From NCBI RefSeq assembly GCF_004349215.1, contig NZ_SMKU01000008.1, forward strand, positions 1 to 64,000: 64,000 bases of DNA, in the 5' to 3' direction. Position numbers and translations under genes: made by a program. Below are positions 8,781-17,167 of this stretch, one piece after another. The notes beneath the pieces were generated by a model that saw only the letters and a program-made list of their open reading frames with translations, ran no database searches and had not been told where the DNA came from. The stretch is from Actinomadura rubrisoli. Its GTDB lineage: Bacteria > Actinomycetota > Actinomycetes > Streptosporangiales > Streptosporangiaceae. Each line of letters begins with the position of its first letter. The stretch's first letter is position 1.

Positions 8781-9937
8781 GCGAGGGCGTGGTGGAAGCG
8801 GGTGGAGAGGTCGGCGAGGCGGTCTACCGGCTCGTTGGCGAAGACGAGCCGCAGGTAGTGGGCGCCGCTCGGGCCCCAGCCGTCCATCGGCGTCGCGGCG
8901 ACCTTCGCTCGGTCGAACAGCCGGCGGGACAGGTCGGCGGGCGTCAGGCCGAGGGGCCGGGTGTCCAGCAGCAGCGACCAGCCGCCGTGCGGCCGCACCA
9001 CCGGCAGGCCGGCGAGCTGCTCCAGGATCAGCTCGCAGCGCTCGCGCCAGATCCCGGTCGCGGCGGCCACGTCGGCGTCGGCGTCCGGCGCCGCCAGCGC
9101 CGCCGCGACCGCCTCCTGGGCGATCCCGACCTGGCAGACGACGTTCGTGAGCCCGACCAGCCGGATGTCCCGCATGATCTCGGCGGGGCCGGCGACCCAG
9201 CCGACGCGCCACCCGATGAGCCTCAGCTCCTTGGACGCCGACCCGACCGTGATGGTGCGCGCCGCCAGGCCCGGGACGCGGGCGGGGTGGTCGGGCGGGC
9301 GGCTGTCGAAGCGGATGCGCTCCATCGCCGCGTCGTAGACGAGCCATGCGTCGTGGCGGTCCAGCGCGCCGGCCAGGGCCGTCCAATGTGAGGTGTCCAG
9401 GACGAGCCCCGTGGGCATGGCGGGCCCCATCATCAGGACGGCGGCGGTGCGGGGGCCGACGGCGCCGGCCAGGCGCTCGGGGTCGACGACCCAGCCCTGG
9501 GGGGTCGCCTCGCACGGGACGAAGCGGGGCACGCCGCCCGCGAGGCGGACCCGGTTGACCAGCCCGGCGTAGATCGGGTCGCACAGGACGACCTCCTCGC
9601 CCGGTTCGACGGTCGCGAGGAGGGTGTTCAGGATGCCGTTCAGGCCGCCGGCGACGCTCACGCACTCGGTGTCCGGGTCGTAGGAGCGCCCGGAGAGGCG
9701 CCCCACGTGCGCGGCGGTGGCCTCCAGCAGGCCGCGGTGCCCCTGGAACGGCAGGTAGCTGTTGGCGTCGTCGGCGTCCACGGCGGCGCGGGTCGCGGCC
9801 AGCGCCGCGGCCGGGGGCCGCACGTCGGTGTCGAGGTTCTCCAGCCGGAGGAACTCCGGGTCGGCCGCGGCGTCGGCGGCGTCGCCGACCCTGTCCACGC
9901 CGATGCCGGGGATGTCGCGAAGCCTGGACACCGTCAC
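8777..9937 (-). CDS. class I/II PLP-dependent aminotransferase
   Basis: The protein has 386 residues of fold-type I aminotransferase. The PLP-binding Lys lies in TVGSASKELRLIGWRVGW. The ring-nitrogen Asp lies in WLVYDAAMERIRFD, and the glycine-rich ligand region in SVAGGLNGILNTLLATVEPG. The N-terminal NSYLPFQGHRGLLEATAAH is typical of aspartate/LL-DAP-type aminotransferases. The exact amino donor cannot be told. I chose the GTG at 9935-9937, which has AGGAG seven bases upstream. Longer frames run into the divergent regulator and are not credible. It is divergent from the GntR regulator about 100 bases away, an arrangement that often reflects local control of the enzyme. Confidence 0.85.
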   Translation of the reverse strand: MTVSRLRDIPGIGVDRVGDAADAAADPEFLRLENLDTDVRPPAAALAATRAAVDADDANSYLPFQGHRGLLEATAAHVGRLSGRSYDPDTECVSVAGGLNGILNTLLATVEPGEEVVLCDPIYAGLVNRVRLAGGVPRFVPCEATPQGWVVDPERLAGAVGPRTAAVLMMGPAMPTGLVLDTSHWTALAGALDRHDAWLVYDAAMERIRFDSRPPDHPARVPGLAARTITVGSASKELRLIGWRVGWVAGPAEIMRDIRLVGLTNVVCQVGIAQEAVAAALAAPDADADVAAATGIWRERCELILEQLAGLPVVRPHGGWSLLLDTRPLGLTPADLSRRLFDRAKVAATPMDGWGPSGAHYLRLVFANEPVDRLADLSTRFHHALA

Positions 9938-10039
9938 GGTCGCGCTCCTCACTTCGATCTTGGTGCCCAGCGTGCTGCATCGCCCGGCGCGGCGTCCAGT
10001 GACGGCCGGAGAACGTCCGGAATCGGATATGTATGGGGG

Positions 10040-10786
10040 GTGATCGATTCCTCCGGGCCGTTGCCGAAGTACCTCCAGCTTCGCGCCATCCTGCTGGACC
10101 TGATCGAACAGGACCGGCTGCCGGTGGACGCGCCCGTGCCGTCCGAGCGCGAGATGTGCCGCACCTATGGGGTGTCGCGCATGACGGTCCGGCAGGCGGT
10201 CGACCAGCTCGTCGCCGAGGAGAGGCTGCGCCGCATCCCCGCCAAGGGCACGTTCGTGGCGCGTCCGAAGGTGCAGATGCCGAAGGAGCTGGTCTCGTTC
10301 ACCGAGGACATGCGCGCCCTCGGCCTGCGGCCCGGCTCGGTCGACCTCGCGTCCCGCACCATCGAGGCGGACGCGCGCCTGGCCGCGCTCTTCGGCGCCG
10401 GGCCGGGCGCGGCCGTGCACGTCCTGGAGCGGCTGCGGCTGGCAGACGGGGAGCCGATGGCGGTGGAGCGCTCGCACATCCCCGCGTCGCTCGCGCCCGG
10501 CCTGTTCGACCGCCGCCCGCCCGACACTTCGCTGTTCGACGTGCTGGAGCGCGAGTACGGGATCGTGATGGACGCGGGGGAGCAGACCATCGAGGCGGGC
10601 CCGGCCGGCGCGGGCGACGCGCGGCTGCTGGGGATCGAGCCGGGCGGCACGGTGTTCTTCCTGCAGCAGCGGACGTCCAGCCGCGGGATCTGCGTGGAGG
10701 TGACCTTCGCCATCTACCGGGCCGACCGCTACCGCATCCACCTGGGCCTGGAGAGCCGGAACCGCCCCGCGGCGGGCGCCGGCTGA
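10040..10786 (+). CDS. GntR family transcriptional regulator (HutC/UTRA type)
   Basis: The protein has 248 residues. The N-terminal winged helix has the GntR signature LPKYLQLRAILLDLIEQ, PVPSEREMCRTYGVSRMTVR and QLVAEERLRRIPAKGTFV. The C-terminal UTRA ligand domain covers about residues 85-240 (MAVERSHIPASLAPGLFD, TVFFLQQRTSSRGICVEVT). HutC-type members bind sugars, amino acid derivatives or other small effectors and usually repress neighbours. The start is a GTG at 10040 behind a run of G. Possible targets are the divergent aminotransferase or the downstream acyl-CoA ligase, which begins 87 bases later. That is inference from position. Confidence 0.85.
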   Translation: MIDSSGPLPKYLQLRAILLDLIEQDRLPVDAPVPSEREMCRTYGVSRMTVRQAVDQLVAEERLRRIPAKGTFVARPKVQMPKELVSFTEDMRALGLRPGSVDLASRTIEADARLAALFGAGPGAAVHVLERLRLADGEPMAVERSHIPASLAPGLFDRRPPDTSLFDVLEREYGIVMDAGEQTIEAGPAGAGDARLLGIEPGGTVFFLQQRTSSRGICVEVTFAIYRADRYRIHLGLESRNRPAAGAG

Positions 10787-10872
10787 CGCCCTCCGCGTGA
10801 GAGCCTTGGAGACGCGGGTCACATCCGCGCCGGGGTCGCGCCCGCCCCGGCCGACGGCACCGGAGGATCGCG

Positions 10873-12474
10873 ATGCGCAACGGACCGGGCTACACCCCGC
10901 TCACCCCGCTGTCCTTCCTGGAGCGGTCGGCGGAGGTGTTCCCCGGCAAGACCGCGTACGTGCACGGCGACCGCCGCGTCCCCTACGCCGCGTTCGCCGC
11001 CGAGGTGACACGGCTCGCGAACGCGCTGCGGGCCATCGGGATCGAGCCGGGCGACCGCGTGGCCTACCTCGCGCCGAACGTGCCGGAGTTGCTCGTCGCG
11101 CATTTCGCCGTGCCGCTGGCGGGGGCCGTCCTCGTCGCGATCAACACCCGGCTGGCGTCCGAGGAGGTCCGCTACATCCTCGGCCACTCGGGCGCGAAGG
11201 CGCTGGTCGTCGACGCCGGGCTGCATCCCACGGCGGCGCCCCTGGCCGGTGGGCTGCCGGACGTCGTGACGGTGTCCGCCGCCGGAGCCGAACCCGACCC
11301 GGCGGTCGGCGGTATCACCTACGGCGAGCTCCTCGCGCGCGGCTCCGACGACCCCCTCCCCTGGAGCGTGGACGACGAGAACGCGGCCATCTCCATCAAC
11401 TACACGTCCGGCACCACTGGGCGCCCGAAGGGCGTCGTCTACACGCACCGGGGCGCCTACCTCAACGGGCTCGGCGAGGTCCTGCACTCGCGGCACACGC
11501 CCGACAGCGTCTACCTGTGGACGCTGCCGATGTTCCACTGCAACGGCTGGTGCACGCCGTGGGCGCTCGTCGCGGTCGGCGGGACGCAGGTGTGCCTGCG
11601 GGCCGTCGCCGCCGGGGAGGTCTGGCGGCTCATCGACGCCGAGGGCGTCACCCACCTCAACGGCGCCCCCACCGTCCTGGTGGCCATCGCCAACGCCGCC
11701 GAGGCGCATCCGCTGGAACGGCCGCTCGTCGTCACCACGGCGGGCGCCCCGCCGAGCCCCACGATCATCGGGCAGATGGAGGGGCTCGGCGCGAAGATCG
11801 TCCACGTGTACGGGCTGACCGAGACCTACGGGCCGTACTCGGTGTGCGAGCCGCAGCCCGGCTGGTCCGCGCTGGCGGCGCCCGAGCGGGCCCGGCTGCT
11901 GGCCCGGCAGGGCGTCGGGATGATCCAGACGGACGGGCTGCGCGTCGTCGACGCCGACATGGCCGACGTGCCCGCCGACGGCGAGACGCTCGGCGAGATC
12001 GTGATGCGCGGCAACAACGTCATGCGGGGCTACCACGACGACGAGGACGCCACGGCGGCGGCGTTCCGGGGCGGCTGGTTCCACTCCGGCGACCTCGGCG
12101 TCCGCCACCCGGACGGCTACGTCGAGCTGCGCGACCGGTCCAAGGACATCATCATCTCCGGCGGCGAGAACATCTCGACCGTGGAGGTGGAGCGGGCGAT
12201 CGACTCGCATCCCGCCGTCCTGGAGGTCGCCGTCGTCGCGGCGCCGGACGGCACGTGGGGCGAGCGGCCCAAGGCGTTCGTCGTCCTGCGGGAGGGGCGC
12301 GCGGCGACGGAGGCGGAGATCGTCGAGCACGTGCGCGGGAGCCTCGCCCGGTACAAGGCGCCCGACTCCGTCGAGTTCGTGGCCGGGCTGCCGAAGACCT
12401 CCACCGGGAAGATCCAGAAGTTCCAGCTCCGCGAGAGGGAGTGGGCGGGCCGCGACCGCCGCATCCAGGGCTGA
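10873..12474 (+). CDS. acyl-CoA synthetase (AMP-forming), FadD/AlkK-like
   Basis: The protein has 533 residues, full length for the ANL adenylating enzymes. These activate a carboxylic acid with ATP to an acyl-adenylate and then load CoA. The P-loop is YTSGTTGRPKGVVYTHRG. Core motifs are YGLTETYGPYSVCEP, GWFHSGDLGVRHPDGY and RSKDIIISGGENIS, and the catalytic C-terminal Lys is in LPKTSTGKIQKFQLR. The PMFHCNGW signature is typical of medium-chain fatty acid or AlkK-like ligases. The ATG at 10873 has GGAGG eight bases upstream. The actual acid substrate is not readable. It may act with the monooxygenase and aconitase that follow, after a 139-base gap. Confidence 0.87.
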   Translation: MRNGPGYTPLTPLSFLERSAEVFPGKTAYVHGDRRVPYAAFAAEVTRLANALRAIGIEPGDRVAYLAPNVPELLVAHFAVPLAGAVLVAINTRLASEEVRYILGHSGAKALVVDAGLHPTAAPLAGGLPDVVTVSAAGAEPDPAVGGITYGELLARGSDDPLPWSVDDENAAISINYTSGTTGRPKGVVYTHRGAYLNGLGEVLHSRHTPDSVYLWTLPMFHCNGWCTPWALVAVGGTQVCLRAVAAGEVWRLIDAEGVTHLNGAPTVLVAIANAAEAHPLERPLVVTTAGAPPSPTIIGQMEGLGAKIVHVYGLTETYGPYSVCEPQPGWSALAAPERARLLARQGVGMIQTDGLRVVDADMADVPADGETLGEIVMRGNNVMRGYHDDEDATAAAFRGGWFHSGDLGVRHPDGYVELRDRSKDIIISGGENISTVEVERAIDSHPAVLEVAVVAAPDGTWGERPKAFVVLREGRAATEAEIVEHVRGSLARYKAPDSVEFVAGLPKTSTGKIQKFQLREREWAGRDRRIQG

Positions 12475-12613
12475 CCGCGCCCGCGCCCGGCCGCGTCCAG
12501 GGAATCGGATCCGGCCCCCGCGCGGACGGTACAGGCGCGTGAGGAACGCCCGTTCCGGGGAAGGTTCGGGAGGCGGGAACCGAGCACGGCCGACAGAGCG
12601 GGAGGGGAGCGGG

Positions 12614-14185
12614 ATGTCACCCATCGACAGGTCCACCGGCGAGCCGGCCGGGAACGTGCTGATCGTGGGGGCGGGCCCGACCGGGCTCCTGCTGGCGGGG
12701 GACCTGGCCGCGGCGGGGATCGGCTGCACCGTGCTGGAGCGGCGGGAGGAGGACACGAGCAACCTGACCCGCGCCTTCTCCGTCCATGCCCGGACGCTGG
12801 AGCTGCTCGACGCGCGCGGTGTCGCCGACGAGCTGGCCGCGACGGGGACCCGCGTCGAGAGGGTGCGGTTGTTCGGAGGTCGCGGGCTGCGGCTGTCCCG
12901 CCTGCCCGGCCGCTTCCCTTACGTCCTGGTCACGCCGCAGTACGAGACCGAGCGGGTGCTGCGGGAACGGGCGCTGGCCGCGGGCGCGGAGATCGTGCAC
13001 GGCGCCGAGGCGGTCGGGCTCCGGCAGGACGCGGCGGGCGTGGACGTGGACGTCCGCACGGCCGCCGGGGACGAGCGGACCCGCCGCGCGTCGTACGTGG
13101 TCGGCGCCGACGGGGTGCGCAGCACGGTCCGGGAGGCGCTCGGGCTGCCGTTCCCCGGGCAGGCGGCCGTCCGGTCGGTGATGCTCGCGGACGTGCGGCT
13201 GGACGACGCGCCGAGCGAGGTCCTGACCGGCGGGACGTCCGGCGACGCGTTCGCCTTCCTCGCGCCGTTCGGGGACGGCTGGTACCGCGTGATCGGCTGG
13301 AACCGGCGCCACCAGGTCCCCGACTCCGAGCCCGTCGACATGGACGAGCTGCGGGAGGTGGTGCGCCGCGCGCTCGGCACAGACCACGGCATGGGCGAGC
13401 CGCGCTGGACGTCCCGGTTCCGCAGCGACGAGCGGCAGGTCCCGAGGTACCGGGTGGGGCGGGTGTTCCTCGCGGGCGACGCCGCGCACGTCCACTCCCC
13501 GGCGGGCGGGCAGGGGATGAACACCGGGCTGCAGGACGCCGCCAACCTCGGCTGGAAGCTGGCCGCCGAGCTGCGCGGGTGGGCGCCGTCCTGGCTGCTC
13601 GACAGCTACCACGAGGAGCGGTACCCGGTCGGGCGGCTCGTCCTGCGCGGCAGCGGGGCGTTGCTGCGGTTCGCACTGGTGGAGCCGCCCCTGCTGCAGA
13701 GGGCGCGCGGCGCGGCGGTGTGGGCGGCGACCCACGTCCGGCCCATCGAGCGGCGGCTGGCGGGCAGGGTGTCCGGCATCGACATCGCCTACCCGGCGCC
13801 GCAAGGCGCCCACCGGCTGGCCGGGAAGCGCGCCCCGGACGTCCCGCTCGCGGGCAGCCCGGGGCGGCTGTACGGGCTGCTCGGCGACGGGCGGTTCGTG
13901 CTGGTGGTGGCGGCCAACGACCCGGCGGTGACCTACCTGGCGACCAAGCGGTGGGCGGACCGCCTGCACTGCGCGCTGGCCGGGGGCGCCACCCGCACCA
14001 CCGCGCTCGTCCGCCCGGACGGGTACATCGCGTGGGCGTGCGACGAGACCGCGCCCGACCGGCGCGCCGCCGCGATCCGCGACGCGCTCGCCCACTGGTG
14101 CGGGCAGCCCGCCGAGCGGCCCCAGCACGACCCCCACCCGGCCGAGCGGATCCCGGGGAACGTCCAGGAGGAGAAGGGCATCTGA
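12614..14185 (+). CDS. FAD-dependent aromatic-ring-type monooxygenase
   Basis: The protein has 523 residues of the PHBH/UbiH (class A flavoprotein hydroxylase) type, which use NAD(P)H and O2 to hydroxylate aromatic or polyketide substrates. The Rossmann dinucleotide motif is VLIVGAGPTGLLLAGDLAAAG, with an Arg-rich segment after it. The DG motif is YVVGADGVRSTVREALG, and the second FAD motif is RVFLAGDAAHVHSPAGGQG followed by MNTGLQDAANLGWKL. The C-terminal 120 residues form the thioredoxin-like tail seen in larger members. The ATG at 12614 has GGAGGGG upstream. Only two bases separate its stop from the aconitase start, so the two are co-transcribed. Confidence 0.88.
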   Translation: MSPIDRSTGEPAGNVLIVGAGPTGLLLAGDLAAAGIGCTVLERREEDTSNLTRAFSVHARTLELLDARGVADELAATGTRVERVRLFGGRGLRLSRLPGRFPYVLVTPQYETERVLRERALAAGAEIVHGAEAVGLRQDAAGVDVDVRTAAGDERTRRASYVVGADGVRSTVREALGLPFPGQAAVRSVMLADVRLDDAPSEVLTGGTSGDAFAFLAPFGDGWYRVIGWNRRHQVPDSEPVDMDELREVVRRALGTDHGMGEPRWTSRFRSDERQVPRYRVGRVFLAGDAAHVHSPAGGQGMNTGLQDAANLGWKLAAELRGWAPSWLLDSYHEERYPVGRLVLRGSGALLRFALVEPPLLQRARGAAVWAATHVRPIERRLAGRVSGIDIAYPAPQGAHRLAGKRAPDVPLAGSPGRLYGLLGDGRFVLVVAANDPAVTYLATKRWADRLHCALAGGATRTTALVRPDGYIAWACDETAPDRRAAAIRDALAHWCGQPAERPQHDPHPAERIPGNVQEEKGI

Positions 14186-14187
14186 CC

Positions 14188-16137
14188 ATGGCGGCCCAGA
14201 ACGTCGCGCGCAAGCTCATCGCCTCGCACCTGGTGAGCGGCGAGATGACGCCGGGCGCCGAGATCGGGCTGCGCGTCGACCAGACCCTCACGCAGGACGC
14301 GACCGGCACGATGGTGATGCTGGAGCTGGAGGCCCTCGACCTGGACCGCGTCCGCACGCAGGTGTCCGTCCAGTACGTCGACCACAACCTGCTCCAGGCC
14401 GACGAGCGCAACATGGCCGACCACATCTTCCTGCGGTCGGCGTGCCGCCGGTACGGGCTCTGGTACTCGCGTCCGGGCAACGGCGTCTCGCACCCCACGC
14501 ACATGCAGCGCTTCGGCGTGCCCGGCGCCACGCTGGCCGGCTCGGACTCCCACACGTGCGCGGCCGGGTCCCTCGGCATGCTCGCGATCGGCGTCGGCGG
14601 GCTGGAGACCGCGATGGCGATGGCCGGGGAGCCGCTGCACGTGACGATGCCGGAGATCTGGGGCGTCCGGCTGACCGGCGCGCTCCCGCCCTGGGTCAGC
14701 GCCAAGGACGTGATCCTGGAGATGCTGCGGCGGCACGGGGTGCGCGGCGGCGTCAACCGCGTCATCGAGTACCACGGGCCCGGCCTGGCGTCGCTGTCGG
14801 CCATGGACCGGCACGTCATCGCGAACATGGGCGCCGAGCTGGGCGCGACGACCACGGTGTTCCCCTCGGACGGGCGGGTCCGCGCGTTCCTGCGCGCCGA
14901 GGGACGCGAGGACGACTTCACCGAGATCACCGCCGACCCGGGCGCCGCCTACGACGCCGCCGAGGAGATCGACCTGTCCGCCCTCGAACCGCTGATCGCC
15001 CGTCCCGGCTCGCCCGGCGACGTGGTGCCGGTCCGCGACGTCGCGGGGCGGGAGGTCCACCAGGTGGTCGTCGGGTCGTCGGCGAACCCCGGGCTGCGCG
15101 ACTTCGCGTCCGTCGCGGCGATCGTCCGGGGCCGCCAGGCGCATCCGCGGGTGTCGCTCGACGTCAACCCGACGTCCCGGCAGATCCTCCTCGACCTGAC
15201 GCGGACGGGCGCGGCGGCCGACCTGATCCAGGCCGGCGCGCGGATCCACCAGGCGGGCTGCCTCGGCTGCATCGGCATGGGCCAGGCGCCCGCGATCGGC
15301 CGCGACAGCCTGCGGACGTTCCCGCGCAACTTCCCCGGACGCTCCGGCACGAAGGGCGACCGGGTCTGGCTCTGCTCGCCCGAGACCGCCGCGGCCGCCG
15401 CGCTCACCGGGGAGATCACCGATCCGCGCGACCTGCCCATGGACCCGCCGGACGTCCGGCTCCCGGAGACCTCCAGCGCCGATCACGCGATGCTGGAGGC
15501 GCCCCCGCCGCCCGAGGAGGCGTGCGGCGCCGAACTGGAGAAGGCCCCCAGCATCGGCGTCCTGCCCGAGCTGGACCCGCTGCCGGACGAACTGGACGTC
15601 CCCGTCGTGATCAAGGTCGGGGACGACGTGTCCACCGACGAGATCCTCCAGGCGGGCGCGCGGGCCCTCCCATACCGCAGCGACATCGCCAAGCTCGCCG
15701 ACTTCGCCTTCACCCGGCTCGACGAGGGCTACCCGGACCGCGCCCGCCGGGCCGGTCCGCACGCGGTCGTCGGCGGGCGCAACTACGGGCAGGGCTCGTC
15801 GCGCGAGCACGCCGCGATCGCGCCGCGCCACCTGGGGCTGCGGCTCGTCCTCGCCCGCTCCTACGCCCGCATCCACTGGCAGAACCTCGTCAACTTCGGG
15901 ATCCTGCCGCTGGAGTTCGCCGACGAGGCCGACTACGACCGCGTCCGGCAGGGCGACGAGCTGCGGATCGGGAACGTCCGCGGCGCCCTTGCGGGCGGCG
16001 GCGGGATCGAGGTCCGCAACCTCACCAGGGACGAGACGTACCGGGCGCGGCACCGCCTGTCCCCGCGCCAGCGCGACCTGGTCGCCGCCGGAGGCCAGAT
16101 CCCCCACCTGCGCGCCCGCGGACCCCGTGATCATTAA
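14188..16137 (+). CDS. aconitate hydratase, Aquifex-like type
   Basis: The protein has 649 residues, shorter than the roughly 900-residue AcnA of most actinomycetes. It matches the architecture of the putative Aquifex-type aconitases, which isomerise citrate and isocitrate with a 4Fe-4S cluster. The first cluster Cys follows AGSDSHTCAAGSLGML, and two more are in QAGCLGCIGMGQAPA. The substrate-binding swivel domain has VGDDVSTDEILQAGARAL and GGRNYGQGSSREHAAIAPRH. Direct coupling to an FAD monooxygenase is odd for a TCA enzyme. It may serve a dedicated pathway or act on a related tricarboxylate. A strong hairpin terminator follows within 4 bases of the stop. Confidence 0.87.
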   Translation: MAAQNVARKLIASHLVSGEMTPGAEIGLRVDQTLTQDATGTMVMLELEALDLDRVRTQVSVQYVDHNLLQADERNMADHIFLRSACRRYGLWYSRPGNGVSHPTHMQRFGVPGATLAGSDSHTCAAGSLGMLAIGVGGLETAMAMAGEPLHVTMPEIWGVRLTGALPPWVSAKDVILEMLRRHGVRGGVNRVIEYHGPGLASLSAMDRHVIANMGAELGATTTVFPSDGRVRAFLRAEGREDDFTEITADPGAAYDAAEEIDLSALEPLIARPGSPGDVVPVRDVAGREVHQVVVGSSANPGLRDFASVAAIVRGRQAHPRVSLDVNPTSRQILLDLTRTGAAADLIQAGARIHQAGCLGCIGMGQAPAIGRDSLRTFPRNFPGRSGTKGDRVWLCSPETAAAAALTGEITDPRDLPMDPPDVRLPETSSADHAMLEAPPPPEEACGAELEKAPSIGVLPELDPLPDELDVPVVIKVGDDVSTDEILQAGARALPYRSDIAKLADFAFTRLDEGYPDRARRAGPHAVVGGRNYGQGSSREHAAIAPRHLGLRLVLARSYARIHWQNLVNFGILPLEFADEADYDRVRQGDELRIGNVRGALAGGGGIEVRNLTRDETYRARHRLSPRQRDLVAAGGQIPHLRARGPRDH

Positions 16138-16140
16138 GCC

Positions 16141-16186
16141 GCGGCGAGCCGTCCCCGTGAGGGCTGGCACGGGGGCGGCTCGCCGC
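16141..16186. terminator. strong bidirectional hairpin terminator
   Basis: A 19-bp stem (16141-16159 with 16168-16186, one G-T wobble) encloses an 8-base loop. It lies immediately after the aconitase stop and before the end of the convergent DUF2795 gene. There is no U-tract, as is usual in GC-rich actinomycetes. It can stop transcription from both directions. Confidence 0.75.
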
Positions 16187-16206
16187 AAGCGGGGACGGGA
16201 GGCGGA

Positions 16207-16614
16207 TCAGAAGCGGCGGCTCTCGCGGCCGTAGCCGAGTTCCTCGGCGACGTCGGCGAGGTTCTCGTAGTCCCGGTCGGGCAGGGTCTCCAGGGCCCCG
16301 ACCGCCTCGTCCGGGGCGCCCTCGCCGGACGCGTGGGCGACCAGCTCGTCCGGCCGCGCCGGATACCGGACGCCGGTGAGCAGCCGGGCCAGCGCGCTGC
16401 GGCCCTCCACGTCCCGCGCGCTCATCCCGGGAGGGGACCCCTCGCGCGGATCGCCGCCGGGGGCGGTCGGATCCCACGCGGCGTCGCCGGAGTACGGCTC
16501 GGTCTCCTTGAACTCCTCGGCGTGCGTGGAGTGGCCGCCGCGGACCATGCCCTCCGTCTCGTGGCCGATCTCGTCGTCCAGCCTGGGGCCGTGCTTGTCG
16601 CTCTTGTCTGGCAT
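16207..16614 (-). CDS. DUF2795 domain protein
   Basis: The protein has 135 residues. The N-terminal 60 residues are charged and low in complexity (MPDKSDKHGPRLDDEIGHET, HSTHAEEFKETEPYSGDAAW). The C-terminal 60 residues match DUF2795: LLTGVRYPARPDELVAHA, then GALETLPDRDYENLADVAEE. The domain is a small helical fold common in actinomycetes and of unknown role. The ATG at 16612-16614 has GGGAGG seven bases upstream. A longer frame adds 17 residues without a good ribosome site. It is convergent with the aconitase across the terminator. Confidence 0.8.
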   Translation of the reverse strand: MPDKSDKHGPRLDDEIGHETEGMVRGGHSTHAEEFKETEPYSGDAAWDPTAPGGDPREGSPPGMSARDVEGRSALARLLTGVRYPARPDELVAHASGEGAPDEAVGALETLPDRDYENLADVAEELGYGRESRRF

Positions 16615-16735
16615 CGTTCGTCCTCCCTGCGCGGTCGAGCCGGCCTCATGGTCCTTCGTGGTCACAATCTTCCCGGGCGGGGCCGTCTAAACAGGACGCC
16701 GATCTTGGCGCGCCGGGCGCGGTACGGTGTGGCGC

Positions 16736-17086
16736 ATGCTGCCGGAGGAGGGCGTGAACGCCGTTCGGGCCGTGGTCGCCCTGCTGGTGCGCGGGCACTA
16801 CGAGGAACTGGAGACCCTGACGGAGGGGCGCAGATACACCGCGTCCGACATGGCGGCGACGATCGCCCGGTCCGGGCGCGACCTGATCAGCCCGCCGGAG
16901 GAGGCGTTCCGCGCCGTCGACGCGGTGGCCGCCCCGCAGGAGGCCGCCGACGAGCGCGCCTTCCACGTCGAGTTCCCGCTGTGGACGGCCCAGGAGGGCC
17001 GTTCGGACATGGCGGTCGGCCTCGTCGTCTCCGAGGTCATGGACGGCGTGTGGACCGTGGCGCTGGAGGGCATCCGGGTGCCCTGA
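16736..17086 (+). CDS. small conserved-looking hypothetical protein
   Basis: The protein has 116 residues: helix-rich N-terminus (LPEEGVNAVRAVVALLVRG, YEELETLTEGRRYTASDMAA), then ISPPEEAFRAVDAV and a beta-rich end (FHVEFPLWTAQEGRSDMAVG, TVALEGIRVP). It resembles small actinobacterial proteins that I think are grouped as DUF7668, but I am not certain. There is no signal peptide or membrane segment. The ATG at 16736 was preferred to a GTG three codons upstream. It stands alone, divergent from the DUF2795 gene and 80 bases before the decarboxylase. Confidence 0.65.
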   Translation: MLPEEGVNAVRAVVALLVRGHYEELETLTEGRRYTASDMAATIARSGRDLISPPEEAFRAVDAVAAPQEAADERAFHVEFPLWTAQEGRSDMAVGLVVSEVMDGVWTVALEGIRVP

Positions 17087-17167
17087 CCTGCCGCCGCGCC
17101 GGCCGGCCTCCGCGTTCGGGGCCCATATGATCTGGTCCGGGCGGGTCTGCGGCAGACGGGAGCGCAC

